A stretch of 64,000 nt of DNA from Pseudevernia furfuracea (lineage: Eukaryota > Ascomycota > Lecanoromycetes > Lecanorales > Parmeliaceae): NCBI GenBank assembly GCA_022315425.1, contig JAIUPT010000042.1, forward strand, positions 310,001-374,000. The letters run 5' to 3'. The translations under genes and the position numbers were made by a program. This document shows, piece after piece, positions 32,928-43,515 of the stretch (positions are counted from its first letter, which is position 1; the number at the start of each line of letters is the position of its first letter). Below the pieces are notes generated by a model. The model ran no database searches. It saw only the letters and a list, made by a program, of their open reading frames with translations, and was not told the origin of the DNA.

Positions 32928-34025
32928 TCACAGCACAGCGAAAGCGCTAGCGTAGCTGACGCTGCTGTCTTTCCCTTCGACAACGTCGCCACTCCGCTCA
33001 TATTTGATGAAGTGAAATTTGCCCTGATCTGAATCACCCTCCGATGTTTCTTGACTTTTCAGAGTCTCGATCGCCGCCATCATCACTCCAATTGGATGCC
33101 TCCCGCAAACGGTATTCCCCGTATCCCGCAAAGTGGCAAGAAACCCTGTATGCTGACCATGTTCGATCGCCGTCATAGCCAGTTTGTCAAGTCTGGCAAT
33201 ACTCTCATGGATAGGTGGATCCCTTGGTCGGTCTTTTGATCTGAGAGACATGCCTTCCGAGGGATCTGTGGTGCTAGCGGGTAGATAATACGTGTAGCTG
33301 AAGCGGGAGCCCCAATGACAAAAATCACTGCTAATGATGAACACATTGGCTGGATCTGCGACATAAGGTGCTAGTAGTCCACCGAATTCCTTTTCCGTCG
33401 TAGGGTTCGTACTGCCAACCAGGATGGGAACCAGGGGTGGGAGCTCTTGTCCCTTGAATGACATGCTCAGAAGGTGATGAATGTAAGGTAAGTGCATTTC
33501 GAGACTATGCTCTGAAGAGTCAGATGAGGCGGACAGGTTCTTGAAAAGTTCCGTACGGCGCAACGTCTCAATCGTGGTCTGATCTAGTGGAAGGTTACCA
33601 TTGGGGGTTGCGTAGTGAGTGTGCTTTGATAGAGCACAACCGGGAAGATAGAGATGATGAGAGGGTCCTAGAAGGAATACACGCTTACTGGAATACATCA
33701 GTAGACGGACATGCATTGCGGAGAGTCTGGCATGTAGTACGCTTTTGACACATCAAGTATCCTATAAGCCCATGCTGCTGCAGGGCCTGAGTATGCATAT
33801 CCAGCATGTCTGAAGACGGTTAGAAGCTTCAGGATAATCGTAAAACCCGTTCCTGACTTACGGAGCAATGATGATTCTCGCGCCTGGTTTTGGAACCTTT
33901 CCCAGCTGAACCATGTCCCGTTCAGCATCATCTAGCCAGCTTTGAAGTTGGCTCGCTAGCGTTGGACCATGATCGGTATACCATGATCCAGCGTGGCTGG
34001 CTTCCCGTATGGACAGTGTCTCCAT
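32928..34025 (-). CDS. MEMO-family protein
   Basis: Homologue of human MEMO1/yeast Mho1, a fold related to class III extradiol dioxygenases; reported roles include copper/iron handling and cell motility signalling. Minus-strand exons 34025-33862, 33809-33741 and 33687-32928, introns 52 and 53 bp; 330 aa. Seen: the family N-terminus REASHAGSWYTD, the block PHAGYAYSGPAAAWAYR made by splicing, LLGPSHHLYLPGCALS, EHSLEMHLPYIHHLL, and SSDFCHWGSRF. These supply the His/Cys/Asp cluster that lines the metal-like pocket. The ATG at 34025 was chosen because the longer frame upstream starts with GTG and lacks homology. Cytosolic. Confidence 0.93.
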
Positions 34026-35431
34026 GGTCGAGCTCAAAATCTTGGGTCGTAGGTGATGACGGAGATGATTGGGTAGCCGAGTCACCAGAGGGACAATCGT
34101 CGGGAGGGCCTATTCCTACATACGATACTCTATCTCTTGTCTCCCAACATTCATAAGTATACCGAACTGTCCGGAGTATCAGGGAATACGGACCCAGAGT
34201 ATATCGGCGTTTCTGAGTACCTCTCCTTTCGCGGGAGGTCCACGCTAGCAGGGGCCAGATGTAAGGTAGGGATTATGATTGGGTCTTGGCCCCTGGAAGC
34301 TGAGTAAGCAAGGTATTAAGCCGCACACTGCCCCCACGGGCACAGGGACTCCCCTGAGGCGACTGCCGCTCTTAGCGAAATGCAGCTTCTTGTCAAGAGT
34401 CAAGACTATGATAATTGATAGGATGCTGGATAGATAAGATACTGCTCCATCAAGATATTAAGGTAACATAAGGACAAAAAAGAGTCCAGCAGGAATCTAC
34501 ATGAGTGTGGACCGTGATATTTATGAAGACTAAAAAAACAAGACATACCTAGAGTACATCAGTGCTGACTGTGGAGGGCGTGTGTCGGAACACGGCGTCG
34601 GCCGGTATGTACATTGTACAGTAGGCCGCATGTTGCTGTGCGCCCGCAGCTCGCAAGGTGAGTCTAGACCCATATATAGTGTACAACATTCAAAATCATC
34701 CGGACTTCTTGACAATGCGATTTCTACACTCTCCCCGCCCTACCTCTTGACCTAGATTATCAACTTCACGACTACAGGTCGAAATATAGAAAACTCTGCC
34801 GCATAAAATCACTCACACGGAACATTTCTTTTCAACTCTCTGCAAGCATGCTCAATTCATATGCAGTATCTCGAGTATCTGCATATCGAGGTGAGGTTGA
34901 GCGAAAGGTGCACCGAAAACTCATCTCAAGACATTGAAATGACAGCCTCGTCTCTGAATAGGTATACTGAGATACCACACAATGATAAGGAACCCGGGTA
35001 AGCCTTGTGGGTGCGGTGGCCTTGGCGATCAAGTCCTAGATGATCATACACCCGCTTAATAAGTGCTTCTAGACTACCTTCAGATTGGGCGCTCTCCGTA
35101 GCTGTTGAGACCCCAAATTTTTTAACAGCGTCAGTATGTTTTGATCTGTATTCCCTTTCTTTCCCGCACTGACGGGCCTGTCTGACCTCGCTTTCTCTCA
35201 CCGCCTCAGAGGTGGCTTCGAGGCGTGGTTCCTAATCTTTCCTGCACGTTGCTGCGGGAAAGATCATGAGACTTACAGCCTTACCCTTTTAATGTGGCAG
35301 GAGTCGCTTGCGTTCTTCACGCTTCCTTGGCCCATGCAATCAGTACAAAGGCGTGCATCTCCAGCAGACACAGTCTTAACCCCATTCGCGACACGCTTGA
35401 AAAAGTCGCTGCTTAGCAGCCATACACAAGG
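34026..35431. other. Intergenic region, nothing firmly recognised
   Basis: About 1.4 kb. A minus-strand frame at 35201-34926 (KHTDAVKKFGVSTATESAQ, LEALIKRVYDHLGLDRQG) has plausible composition but starts with GTG and has no family match. A short TGTACATTGTACA palindrome lies at about 34608-34620. No gene called. Confidence 0.4.
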
Positions 35432-37132
35432 ATGGCGGAATCAAATGAGAGTGGCGCATGGTCTCAACTTGCCGCAGAAATTGACGAAGCCTTCAACTCT
35501 CGATCCTCGTGGTCTACTCACTTTTAAACTATCTCCTATCTTGCAGCACAAAATGTTGGGGAGGATGAAGAACCAAACAGATCCGAAGTGGCCACATTCT
35601 CGTTTCTACCAAGTCGGTATGAGCAACATGTCGTATCTAAAGCCTTTCAACGACGAGAGCAACCGCCCATAATTCGACCTCATGCATGGTCAGAGGAAGA
35701 TACTACTCGCGCCAGAATCTTTGCCGCGCAGGAACTTTCAGTAGATCGACGTCCGTCCCAGTCCGAATCACAGCTACCACTGCTCAATTTGCACAGCGCG
35801 GCTTCGAAAAAGGTCCCTCAATGGGCGGGGAATTAGCGCACGTGACGCGCTTGTCTTCATGTACTTGGTTACCTCTAAGCCTGCGTTGGCCGTTCTTGAT
35901 GGCACCTTTCATCTCCGCACTGGCCCTAGGCATTTTGGCTATCCTTCTTTCAATCTATTCTGTTCAGTATTCCGGCTTATGCGATTACAAAGAATCTACG
36001 GGATTCTTCCTTGCGTGCAGATTGCTTCCGACTTTGATTGCGGTACTTTACGCCCTTGCGATCGCGGTCCTCATAAATGACGTGAAGCGGACAAAAGCCT
36101 TCGCAAAGCTTTCAAAGCCGAACGGGTCGTCTGCATTGTCTTCTCTGTTTATGTCGGGTGGTCCTTGGTGGGAAGACCCCATGAAAGCGTTGAGTAAGAA
36201 TTTAAGAAAGGCAACAACGAACGAAGAAGTTGATCGCTACTCTGGGTCTCCATATCCAACATCATGGCTATCTTACTTGTATCTCCACTTTCGTCTAGCT
36301 TGCTGTTCTTGGGCGAGGTGCAAATAACTACATTCCTCCTGCAGGCAACGTATTCCAGTCCATCACATTAACTTCACCGGATGGATGCAGGTCAGAGCTG
36401 AATGTAACGACAAATTCGTTATATCCTCTGGTGGATGTTGGTCGAACGCTACTACCATGAATCTCCCGTTACCTTCCTACTTCTTGCCTCTGATTATCAA
36501 TCAGAGTAGTACGCCGGAATGCGGCAGCCGAGAGGTAATGTTCATAGTGAGTCCGTTTGACACCAATTCAGACAAAAAGGGTCCCTTGCTCAGCTATGCG
36601 CTCCGAAGTATGTTGTAGCGTATAACGTGAACACGGTTATCGGCGCTATCCCAACAGGATATCTGATTAACATTGATGAGGAAGGTTTCAATTGAATCAA
36701 GGTGGACTTGGATTCTTCAATCATGGATTTGCGCAGCTTTGAGGTGCAATCCCTTGCCTCAAGATGGGCCGGCTACTTCCAGCCTTCCGTCATTGATACT
36801 AATACCGTCTCAAGGCCTTCGCGTTGCAATCAAGTACATTCATGCGCAAGTGTCACGGTTCCAAAATCTCAGCGCTATGGTTCCCTATTATTACTTTATT
36901 AGACCCAAGCCTGACTTGGGCGCTGCCTACAAATCCGGCCTTCAATGCACGCAGACCTCTTCATAGCTATCATTCCTGTTCATAGGTACTGCAGTACACG
37001 CTATGAGCGCCCACTTCGGTCACCGTGCAATTTTCGTACCGGGCCGTGACAAGTGTGCCCTGGGTCTTTGATGCTGCCGCGGCGCGAGTGAGGGTTGCGC
37101 GAGCCTGGGTGATATGCCGTAAGTAAACCCTA
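35432..37132 (+). pseudogene. Decayed DUF3433-like membrane protein gene
   Basis: Fragments in several frames along one strand resemble the fungal multi-helix DUF3433 family. In order: MAESNESGAWSQLAAEIDEA (35432), EEPNRSEVATFSFLPSRYEQ, a membrane segment (FISALALGILAILLSIYSV) with RLLPTLIAVLYALAIAVLIN and the typical DVKRTKAFAKLSKPNGSSAL and SGGPWWEDP block, then in the next frame MAILLVSPLSSSLLFLGEV, ITLTSPDGCRSELNV, and a final VTVQFSYRAVTSVPWVFDAA up to TAA near 37132. Several single-base frame shifts and stops separate them, and introns do not explain the breaks near 35830 and 36260. Probably non-functional; heavy assembly error is the alternative. Confidence 0.65.
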
Positions 37133-37466
37133 GTCTTTTCGCTACTAAGAGCTGTTTGTTATAAGTATGCGAAAAGATATGGTAAGTTTACCCTACCGTA
37201 CAGTACTCATGTTCCAGCCCAAAAATTAAAAAGATTTCTTACCCCTGTTGACGCTCGCCAAGGATTGCCCGCTTCGATCAAAGCGTCGATCACTACTTTA
37301 AAGTATTGGTCGTTGGCGCGTGAAAAAGAGGCTTGGCATGCATTCGCGTTCTCCGAAAAGACCGAAATTGAAAATGTGCCCGTCATCAACTTTGAACATC
37401 CAGCATACAAGAGCTCTCCATATCAGTGGAGAAATTGCCAAATCGACACCTCTCCTAATATACAGT
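37133..37466. other. Spacer upstream of the Cys-rich small protein
   Basis: About 330 bp; promoter region of the next gene. A frame on the plus strand overlapping 37320-37466 is out of phase with the gene and is not called. Confidence 0.4.
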
Positions 37467-38190
37467 ATGGCTTTCAAGCGCAAGCGCTCCGACTCTGAGA
37501 CCTCTCCATCCTCGTCAAGCACCGCCACTTTTCCCTCACGCGACGCTTCTTGGAGCCCATGCCCGGATATCTCTATGTTAGATGATGCTGCTTTCTCCGC
37601 GCAACCTATTCACCGTCCTGAGATCGTTCCTTCTCACCTCAATTCGCGCACAAGGAAAAGGTTCCGCGACAATAGACCCGATGAATCTAAAATCCACGGT
37701 ACATATCTCCGGCGTTGGATTCGAGAACCTTCCGCTCTCTTTTCATTCTCTTTCGCTGACAGGCCTTCTGTTAGCGATAACATATCGAAGGCTTTTCTCA
37801 GCCGCAAGATCCCCTCCCCGCACTGAACATCCCGCGACATCTCAAACCGTCCACACTCCCCCATCACCACCACAACGACAATCGTCGCTTCACAGCTTTT
37901 GGCCTATATCTTCTTCAACCCCTACAGTGTCTGAGCCGATGATGACCGAACCCTCTCCCGTAATCATTTGCGAAGATTGCGAAGCTCCGTTACAGACCCA
38001 GGACTCCGACACGTGCATGGGTGGAATGGATGGCGGGGAGATGGATGGAGCAGAGTATGCGTGTCGCTCTTGCAGCAGAAGGGTATGTGGGACTTGCGCC
38101 GTTGTAGAAGTTGGCGAGGGTAGAGAATGTTTGCAATGTAGGACATCGACGCGGAAGAAATGGGTCGGCGGAATTGGATGGATGCCATAA
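37467..38190 (+). CDS. Small fungal protein with C-terminal Cys-rich (zinc-binding-like) motif
   Basis: Exons 37467-37698 and 37763-38190 (intron 64 bp); 219 aa. A second acceptor 12 nt downstream (exon from 37775) is also in frame and would give 215 aa. Seen: a basic N-terminus MAFKRKRSDSE, a Ser/Pro-rich middle (ERxSSLHSFW-like, RQSSLHSFWPI), and a C-terminal pattern CEDCEAP ... YACRSCSRRVCGTCAVV ... CLQC, i.e. C-x2-C, C-x2-C, C-x2-C and C-x2-C pairs as in treble-clef or FYVE/RING-like zinc sites. Many Pezizomycotina have such a protein of unknown function. Zinc binding is inferred. Confidence 0.75.
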
Positions 38191-39113
38191 AGAGGGACGA
38201 CAAACTTGAAGTCAAAGTAACGTGGGAGACGATGGTTCAGTGTGCGTAACGAGGGAGGCTGGCTTGTAGGAAAGCCTTGCTCGTGGAGCATGCTGCCTTG
38301 CGGTCTTGCAAAGTGGAATTGAGATCTGCAGGGAAGTTGGCAGGTTATGTCGACATTCACATCTCAGGAAATCGAAAGCACCGCAACACCATTGTACCAG
38401 CGCCATTAGGAATCGAACCTAGTACGAAGTCAATACCTCGGACCACCATCTCTGAACTAGGAGACAGCCAATCATTTTATAGGCGTACACCTGTTTTGAT
38501 GCATGCATGTGTGCATAATACGCCAGGACTTTTTCTTCGCCGTTCGTTGTCGTAACCTTGGAAGAGGGCAAGGACATTGATGAAAGAGGCCTAGCAGCCA
38601 TTACATGTCAACAGCCATTATGTAATAGTGCTCGAATTCCGAGTACTGTATAATAAATTAATGATAGAAAACGAGGAGGAATTTAGGAAAGGAGCCCGAG
38701 CCCCACGGATGTGACCGTTGTCCCGCGGCGCCTACTCTAGTACCCGGAGCTACTGCAAAGCTACGAGGCTCCGCCACGGAAATTTGACGACAGATTGACC
38801 TTTGGGGAAATGTTGCACACCACCACACGGCTTCATGAAATTCTTGCCTCTCTCCCTCAACACTTTTTCAATCATTAAAGTCACCTTCCATCTCTGAATT
38901 AGCCCAGTCGTTGGCAGAGTTCATGAGCATCATCTTCTGGTTTTATTCTACCAGAGATCCACCCTCATTCTCTTTCCTTCAATAGCCGCCAACACGTCAT
39001 GTCTGCCCCCAATTTACGTACTATGTGCCCTCTATAGTCCGGTAGCCATTCTCTGCCATCCCAGGACAACACAAAAACCACTCTGCTTTCTGTGAAACGC
39101 TATCTTCGCAATC
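38191..39113. other. Intergenic region with a tRNA-like fragment
   Basis: About 920 bp between the Cys-rich protein and the F-box gene. On the minus strand 38470-38400 contains a B-box-like GGTTCGATTCC and a D-arm-like TAGTTCAGAGATGG, but the acceptor ends do not pair, so it is at best a decayed tRNA. No protein gene seen. Confidence 0.4.
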
Positions 39114-41036
39114 ATGCTCAACGAACGCCCACTCAACATACCGACCACACCCCTCATTGACAGGAGCCAGTGCAGATCTACCCCCCGCGCTCTGACTGTC
39201 AAGCCTCCTCCAACTTCAAAACCTAGGTTCAGGAATCAGACAGAAGATGACATATCAGTCCAGAGTCTTTCCCAAGCCGGCGATCAAAGCATCGATACTG
39301 CGGATGACCCTTTCCTGATACCAGTATTAAAGTCCCGCAAAGACTCGGAATCACCTAAGTCGCGTGTACAAAGTCTACCGCCGGAAATATTGGAAGGGAT
39401 ATTTGGACATGTTGTCGGTCATCTGGGTTCTACATCATCCGACCTGTCCGGTTCTCAAAACAATGTACGGAATTGGAACGCAATAATGCGGCATCCACGG
39501 AGGAAGAATGTGGCAGATTTGGCCCTGGTATCAGTTACATGGAGAAGACTCATTCAAGAGAGAGTCTACAGACACAGTAAGACAGCTTTATCATCCCTAT
39601 CCAAGCTGGAAATCACTAATGCCGGCAAAGTCAAGATTCAGGGAACAAGGGCGGCTCTTGATGAGTGTGGAGACTGGTTCCTACAAAACTCTCACCTCCA
39701 AGCCTACGTTCGCCACTTTGAAGTTCTAGTTCCAATATGGGAGATGAGACCTGGACAGACTCAACAACGCCTCTTGGTGGATCCACAATCAGACGGACAT
39801 TTCAGTCTCTTTCACGCTTTTCAAGGCCTCGCAATCAATGCAAATCGGACAGAAGACGGCCAACCGGCTCCAACAGCATTTCAACTGGCATCAAAGAACG
39901 CTACAATGGATGAAGTTTTCGGATATGCACAAGTTCTCTTCCCCTACCTCTGCGCTCTCACAATCGAAGGTGGTCACTGCAAGCGGCCTCCAAAAGTTCG
40001 CTACTTCCGCGAAGCAAATACGATCAATGCGCTTCAAAATCTGAGATCGGGAGTCGCCATGCCTTCGCTCGTCAAAACAATTGAGTCAAGGATCGTCACT
40101 CCGTCAATGCCAACATGCCAGCAAGAAAATGTCCAGTTCAAGTTACCGATAATTCATCAACCCCAACCATTCGCTCCACACTTTATGCAGCAAATCATTG
40201 AACCTCAGCTACCTCAGCTCTCAAACAGTAAAACACTCATCCTCAAGGGCGCTTGGAACATGATCCGATCCTCCGCTGACTTTTCCACCTTTGCAACTGC
40301 TTTGCCTTCCCTCCGCGAGTTTCACTGCACCTACCATAAACCCAAAACAGGCGCCTACAGAGCAATCTGTGACTCTCTCGCCTGTGGTTTCCCGCCCACT
40401 GTCACGAGTCTCAATCTCTGCCTTGAAGGGCTTTACACCAAGAACGCGTCCTCCCTCAAGAAATGGCGAAAGCTCTACCCTACTCACCACATCTGCCGCA
40501 ACCTTGGCGCGGTCGCACCCCAGCTCGAGAGCCTTACCTATACTGGGAGGGTTTGCGGTGCCATATTTTCTTCTGCAATCAAAGCGGCAGAGCAGACACG
40601 CGGCAGCTGCACACGTCTCAAATCTATCGATATTGTCGTCAACAACGTGTGTCGCGACCCAACAACTAATAATGACGGGACCGGGATGTACAACCTCGCA
40701 TTCATCCAGGGTTTCGAGGCACTCGTCGTGCAGGGTGTCCGCGCGCTGCAAACGTACACATCGGTCAAGAACATGCGTATCCGATTCATCGATCTGGATA
40801 GTCCAGCACCGCAGCTGAATCCCATGTTCCATCTTGAGGGCAATCGAGCGTGGGGTCTATGGAGCGAGGAGATACTATCGTTGTTAAAAGAAGCGCGGCC
40901 GGAAGTAAGATTTCTCGGATGGCCGGGGAAATTGATAGATGGAGGGGAGGAGGTAATGGAGAGGGACAGCACAGGTTTGAGGAGGAGTGTTGGGGTGGAA
41001 TACTATAAGGCCGTGGCGCAGGTGGGGAGTTTCTGA
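39114..41036 (+). CDS. F-box protein
   Basis: Putative SCF ubiquitin-ligase substrate adaptor. Open frame of 640 codons from ATG 39114. Seen: a disordered N-terminus, an F-box-like segment (QSLPPEILEGIFGHVVGHL and NVADLALVSVTWRRLIQERV), and a long LRR-like or family-specific region (ALDECGDWFLQN, YVRHFEVLVPIWE). The 54-nt stretch 39577-39630 has a perfect GTAAGA donor, a CACTAAT branch and an AAG acceptor; it is a multiple of three without stops. Removing it gives RVYRHIKIQGTRAALDECG, which reads better than the unspliced version, so it is probably an intron and the protein is 622 aa. Nuclear or cytosolic. Confidence 0.8.
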   Translation: MLNERPLNIPTTPLIDRSQCRSTPRALTVKPPPTSKPRFRNQTEDDISVQSLSQAGDQSIDTADDPFLIPVLKSRKDSESPKSRVQSLPPEILEGIFGHVVGHLGSTSSDLSGSQNNVRNWNAIMRHPRRKNVADLALVSVTWRRLIQERVYRHSKTALSSLSKLEITNAGKVKIQGTRAALDECGDWFLQNSHLQAYVRHFEVLVPIWEMRPGQTQQRLLVDPQSDGHFSLFHAFQGLAINANRTEDGQPAPTAFQLASKNATMDEVFGYAQVLFPYLCALTIEGGHCKRPPKVRYFREANTINALQNLRSGVAMPSLVKTIESRIVTPSMPTCQQENVQFKLPIIHQPQPFAPHFMQQIIEPQLPQLSNSKTLILKGAWNMIRSSADFSTFATALPSLREFHCTYHKPKTGAYRAICDSLACGFPPTVTSLNLCLEGLYTKNASSLKKWRKLYPTHHICRNLGAVAPQLESLTYTGRVCGAIFSSAIKAAEQTRGSCTRLKSIDIVVNNVCRDPTTNNDGTGMYNLAFIQGFEALVVQGVRALQTYTSVKNMRIRFIDLDSPAPQLNPMFHLEGNRAWGLWSEEILSLLKEARPEVRFLGWPGKLIDGGEEVMERDSTGLRRSVGVEYYKAVAQVGSF

Positions 41037-41211
41037 CGACGTCACATAAGGTAAAAGGGGAGCGGGATATACCCAGGTGTTTTGGGATAATGCCATGGTA
41101 GCGCTAAATTGCTGGCCGCCTTACGGCATCGAATGGGGGGTAATGAGGATGTGCTGCACGAACGTGATACGAATGCTCAATATGCTATAATACAATGCGA
41201 AAGATAATTAT

Positions 41212-43207
41212 CTATTCTACCTTGTCACCGTGCGTCACCATGTCTCCTTTGATCATCGTGCGTCCCGCCTTCTCTTTCAAACCGGACCTGTCTCCTATAT
41301 CGGCAACCATGATCCCAAGAATCCAGCAATTGACACCAAAGAACGCCAACCCCGCCCCAAAAAGGCCAGGGACGAACGTGCTCTTGCCGAGAAACTCGAG
41401 CTGATAGGCTTGTTGGAGCCAGAGACCCTAGCGGTGAGGTTAGCGGCATAGCAAAAAACCCCTCTCCCCTCCCCCTGTCGACGAGTCGAGTTGAGTCGAG
41501 TCGAGAACAGCATGGGTTGGGCAGGCAGGGAGGGGGTTGCAAAAATCAACGGGATAGACGAACGTACCTGCGTCGCGGTCCACAGAGCTGCGGCGGTGAG
41601 GCCGAGGCGGGGGGAGGAAAGGAGGCTGGAATGGGGGAGGTAGAATGGCAGGAGGATGATGTACCAGAGGAAATACTGCCGGAGGAAGAGGGGGCGTTAG
41701 CGAGGAGCGGGACAATCAGAAAGGGATATGGAAATTCAACGCGATGGGGGGGCAATGAGCAGGCAGGCGGGATTTCCTGGTCGCAGGCTGTCCAAACAGG
41801 TTCCTCTCGCGTGGGCTTTTTACGACCTGAAGGTTTGCGGATAGCAGCGCCTCGTCGCCAACCCTGCAAAGCTGAGAGGGGCCAAAAAATAAAATAAATA
41901 AAAAAATAAAATAAAATAAAAAGGCAAAAAACATACAGCAGCTAGTATTCGCTGGTCGTCACCGACCCAACTACTAGTTAGCCGATCTGAGGCTTATCTT
42001 TGGCTGAGCGGACGGGAAGCCGAGTTTTCAACAGTCTGTGGCCGTATGTGGAAGAAATGCTTCTAATGTGGTATATATTGGCGGAGAAGCCGAGATCTGC
42101 TTTTTAATGAAAAAAGGGAAAGGGCAGGGCACGAGCATAGAAACCAAGATAAAGCAGTGCCGTATTGATGAAGGAGCTTTGTTTTTCACGTACCTGGCTC
42201 GTGCACACTTTGTTGAACGCTACAAAGGCAAATGTCTGCGCTAGCATGGCACCAGCAAGGTCCTTCTTCGCTAAGGCGAGAGGAATGAGCACAGCGCTGA
42301 GGAGAAGCTGAGGGACGAATGCCAGCGATTCAAATTTGATGGAGCCAGTCGAGGACGGCATGGCTGACGAGAGATGCAAGAGCGTATTGTAGGGCGAGAA
42401 GTTGTGGCGATGGTCGATGCGGGTAAGATGGTGCAGGTAGGTGTGGGTCAGGAATGGCGTCGAATAGATGGCGTACATGAAAACGTTAAGCGCCATGAAG
42501 GAGGCAAGCGAAGATGCCACGAGGATGATGCGAGATGGTGTGAGGAATGCCAGTAGCGACTGCAACACCGAGGCGGCTGAGGGCTTCTTTTCAGCGGGAC
42601 CAGAACTTTTCTCGGGCCCGGATGTTGCCTGAGGCTCCAAATACCAAAGGATAGAAACTCCGTAGATGAAAGGGTAAATTTTGAAGTGGACCGCGAGACC
42701 AAGCATGACACCAGCCAGCATGATCCGTTTACTCAGCACAGCCCACAGCAAAGCAACCACCATAACGCCCAACAATCCCTCCGAACTTCCCCTCGTGCTA
42801 ATCGTCGCAACCATTGGATTCAGCAGCCAGATACTCGCAAACTTCAACGCCCGTTCAATGCTCATGCTTCCACCTGCCGGCGAGCGAAGCACGAGCACAA
42901 TGAGCCATCCTGCGATAATGTCTGCAAGGGCAAAGAGAAGTTTGCCAAAGGAGAACCATGCTGCACCAGGCCATGCGGTTGGTAGAAGGATCCAGGCTAA
43001 CAATGGCGTATAGCGGTAAGTTTCTCGCTCGTATGGAGAGAGGCCGCGGGAGACGTAGCGAGCGGCGTCTGTGAAGACAAAGTAGTCGATGTCGGTGTAC
43101 GGGAGTGGAGAGTAATTATCTTGTAAGAGGCCATAGAAGAATAGGATGGCTCTCAGAAGGATTGCGGACGAGAAGGTGACTGAAGAGGTAAAGTACGAAG
43201 TCGACAT
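41212..43207 (-). CDS. GPI14: GPI mannosyltransferase 1 (PIG-M)
   Basis: Adds the first mannose to GlcN-PI in the ER lumen during GPI-anchor synthesis, using dolichol-P-mannose. Minus-strand exons 43207-42194, 41675-41568 and 41427-41212; 445 aa, all phases 0. Seen: the catalytic DxD in YTDIDYFVFTDAARYV (Asp39, Asp41), the SPYERETYRYTPLLAWIL block, GSSEGLLGVMVVALLWA, HFKIYPFIYGVSILW, the HNFSPYNTLLHL loop, and a C-terminal FNKVCTSQ|YFLWYIILLPFYLP join restored by splicing, then LWLQQAYQLEFLGKSTF. Multi-pass ER protein. The first intron is 518 bp, about ten times the local norm, with an AT-only stretch near 41890-41925. It matters to the GPI-anchored protein at 18.7-21.5 kb as part of its maturation pathway. 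Confidence 0.93.
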
Positions 43208-43515
43208 GTTATTACTTTTCACGAACACAATGCGTAGGTTACAACTTCAATAGGTACATATATTGAAGCTGAACAAGGCCCCCATGCCAAGATTTTATCC
43301 CGAAGAATTGATATACATACAATTGAAGAAAGAGTTACCAGGACTGATTGATCTGTGTTTCGACAACCACCCTAGAGGAGCCAAATGTAAATATAGAACG
43401 CCATTTCGATAAGGCTGGGAGGGAAATCTGATAGGGCTGGAAAAAAAGGCTTGGCGACTCTGGGATCTTCGCCTCTGCTTGATGCAGAGTCTCCAAACGC
43501 AATCCTCACCCAGAG
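43208..43515. promoter_or_regulatory. Divergent promoter region of GPI14 and MEF1
   Basis: 308 bp between two start codons on opposite strands. No clear motif is seen; a TATATTG stretch lies at about 43259-43265. Called only from the gene arrangement. Confidence 0.5.

Noticed and set aside
34926..35201. Minus-strand frame with KHTDAVKKFGVS
   Set aside because: Starts with GTG only, no splice partner or family match; kept as intergenic.
38400..38470. Possible tRNA on the minus strand (GGTTCGATTCC B-box, TAGTTCAGAG A-box-like)
   Set aside because: The acceptor-stem ends pair at only about 4 of 7 positions with wobbles, one T-stem pair is broken and no proper anticodon loop with T33 forms. At best a decayed tRNA or chance.
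40221..40832. Minus-strand frame of 203 codons
   Set aside because: Wholly antisense to the F-box gene and without recognisable domains.
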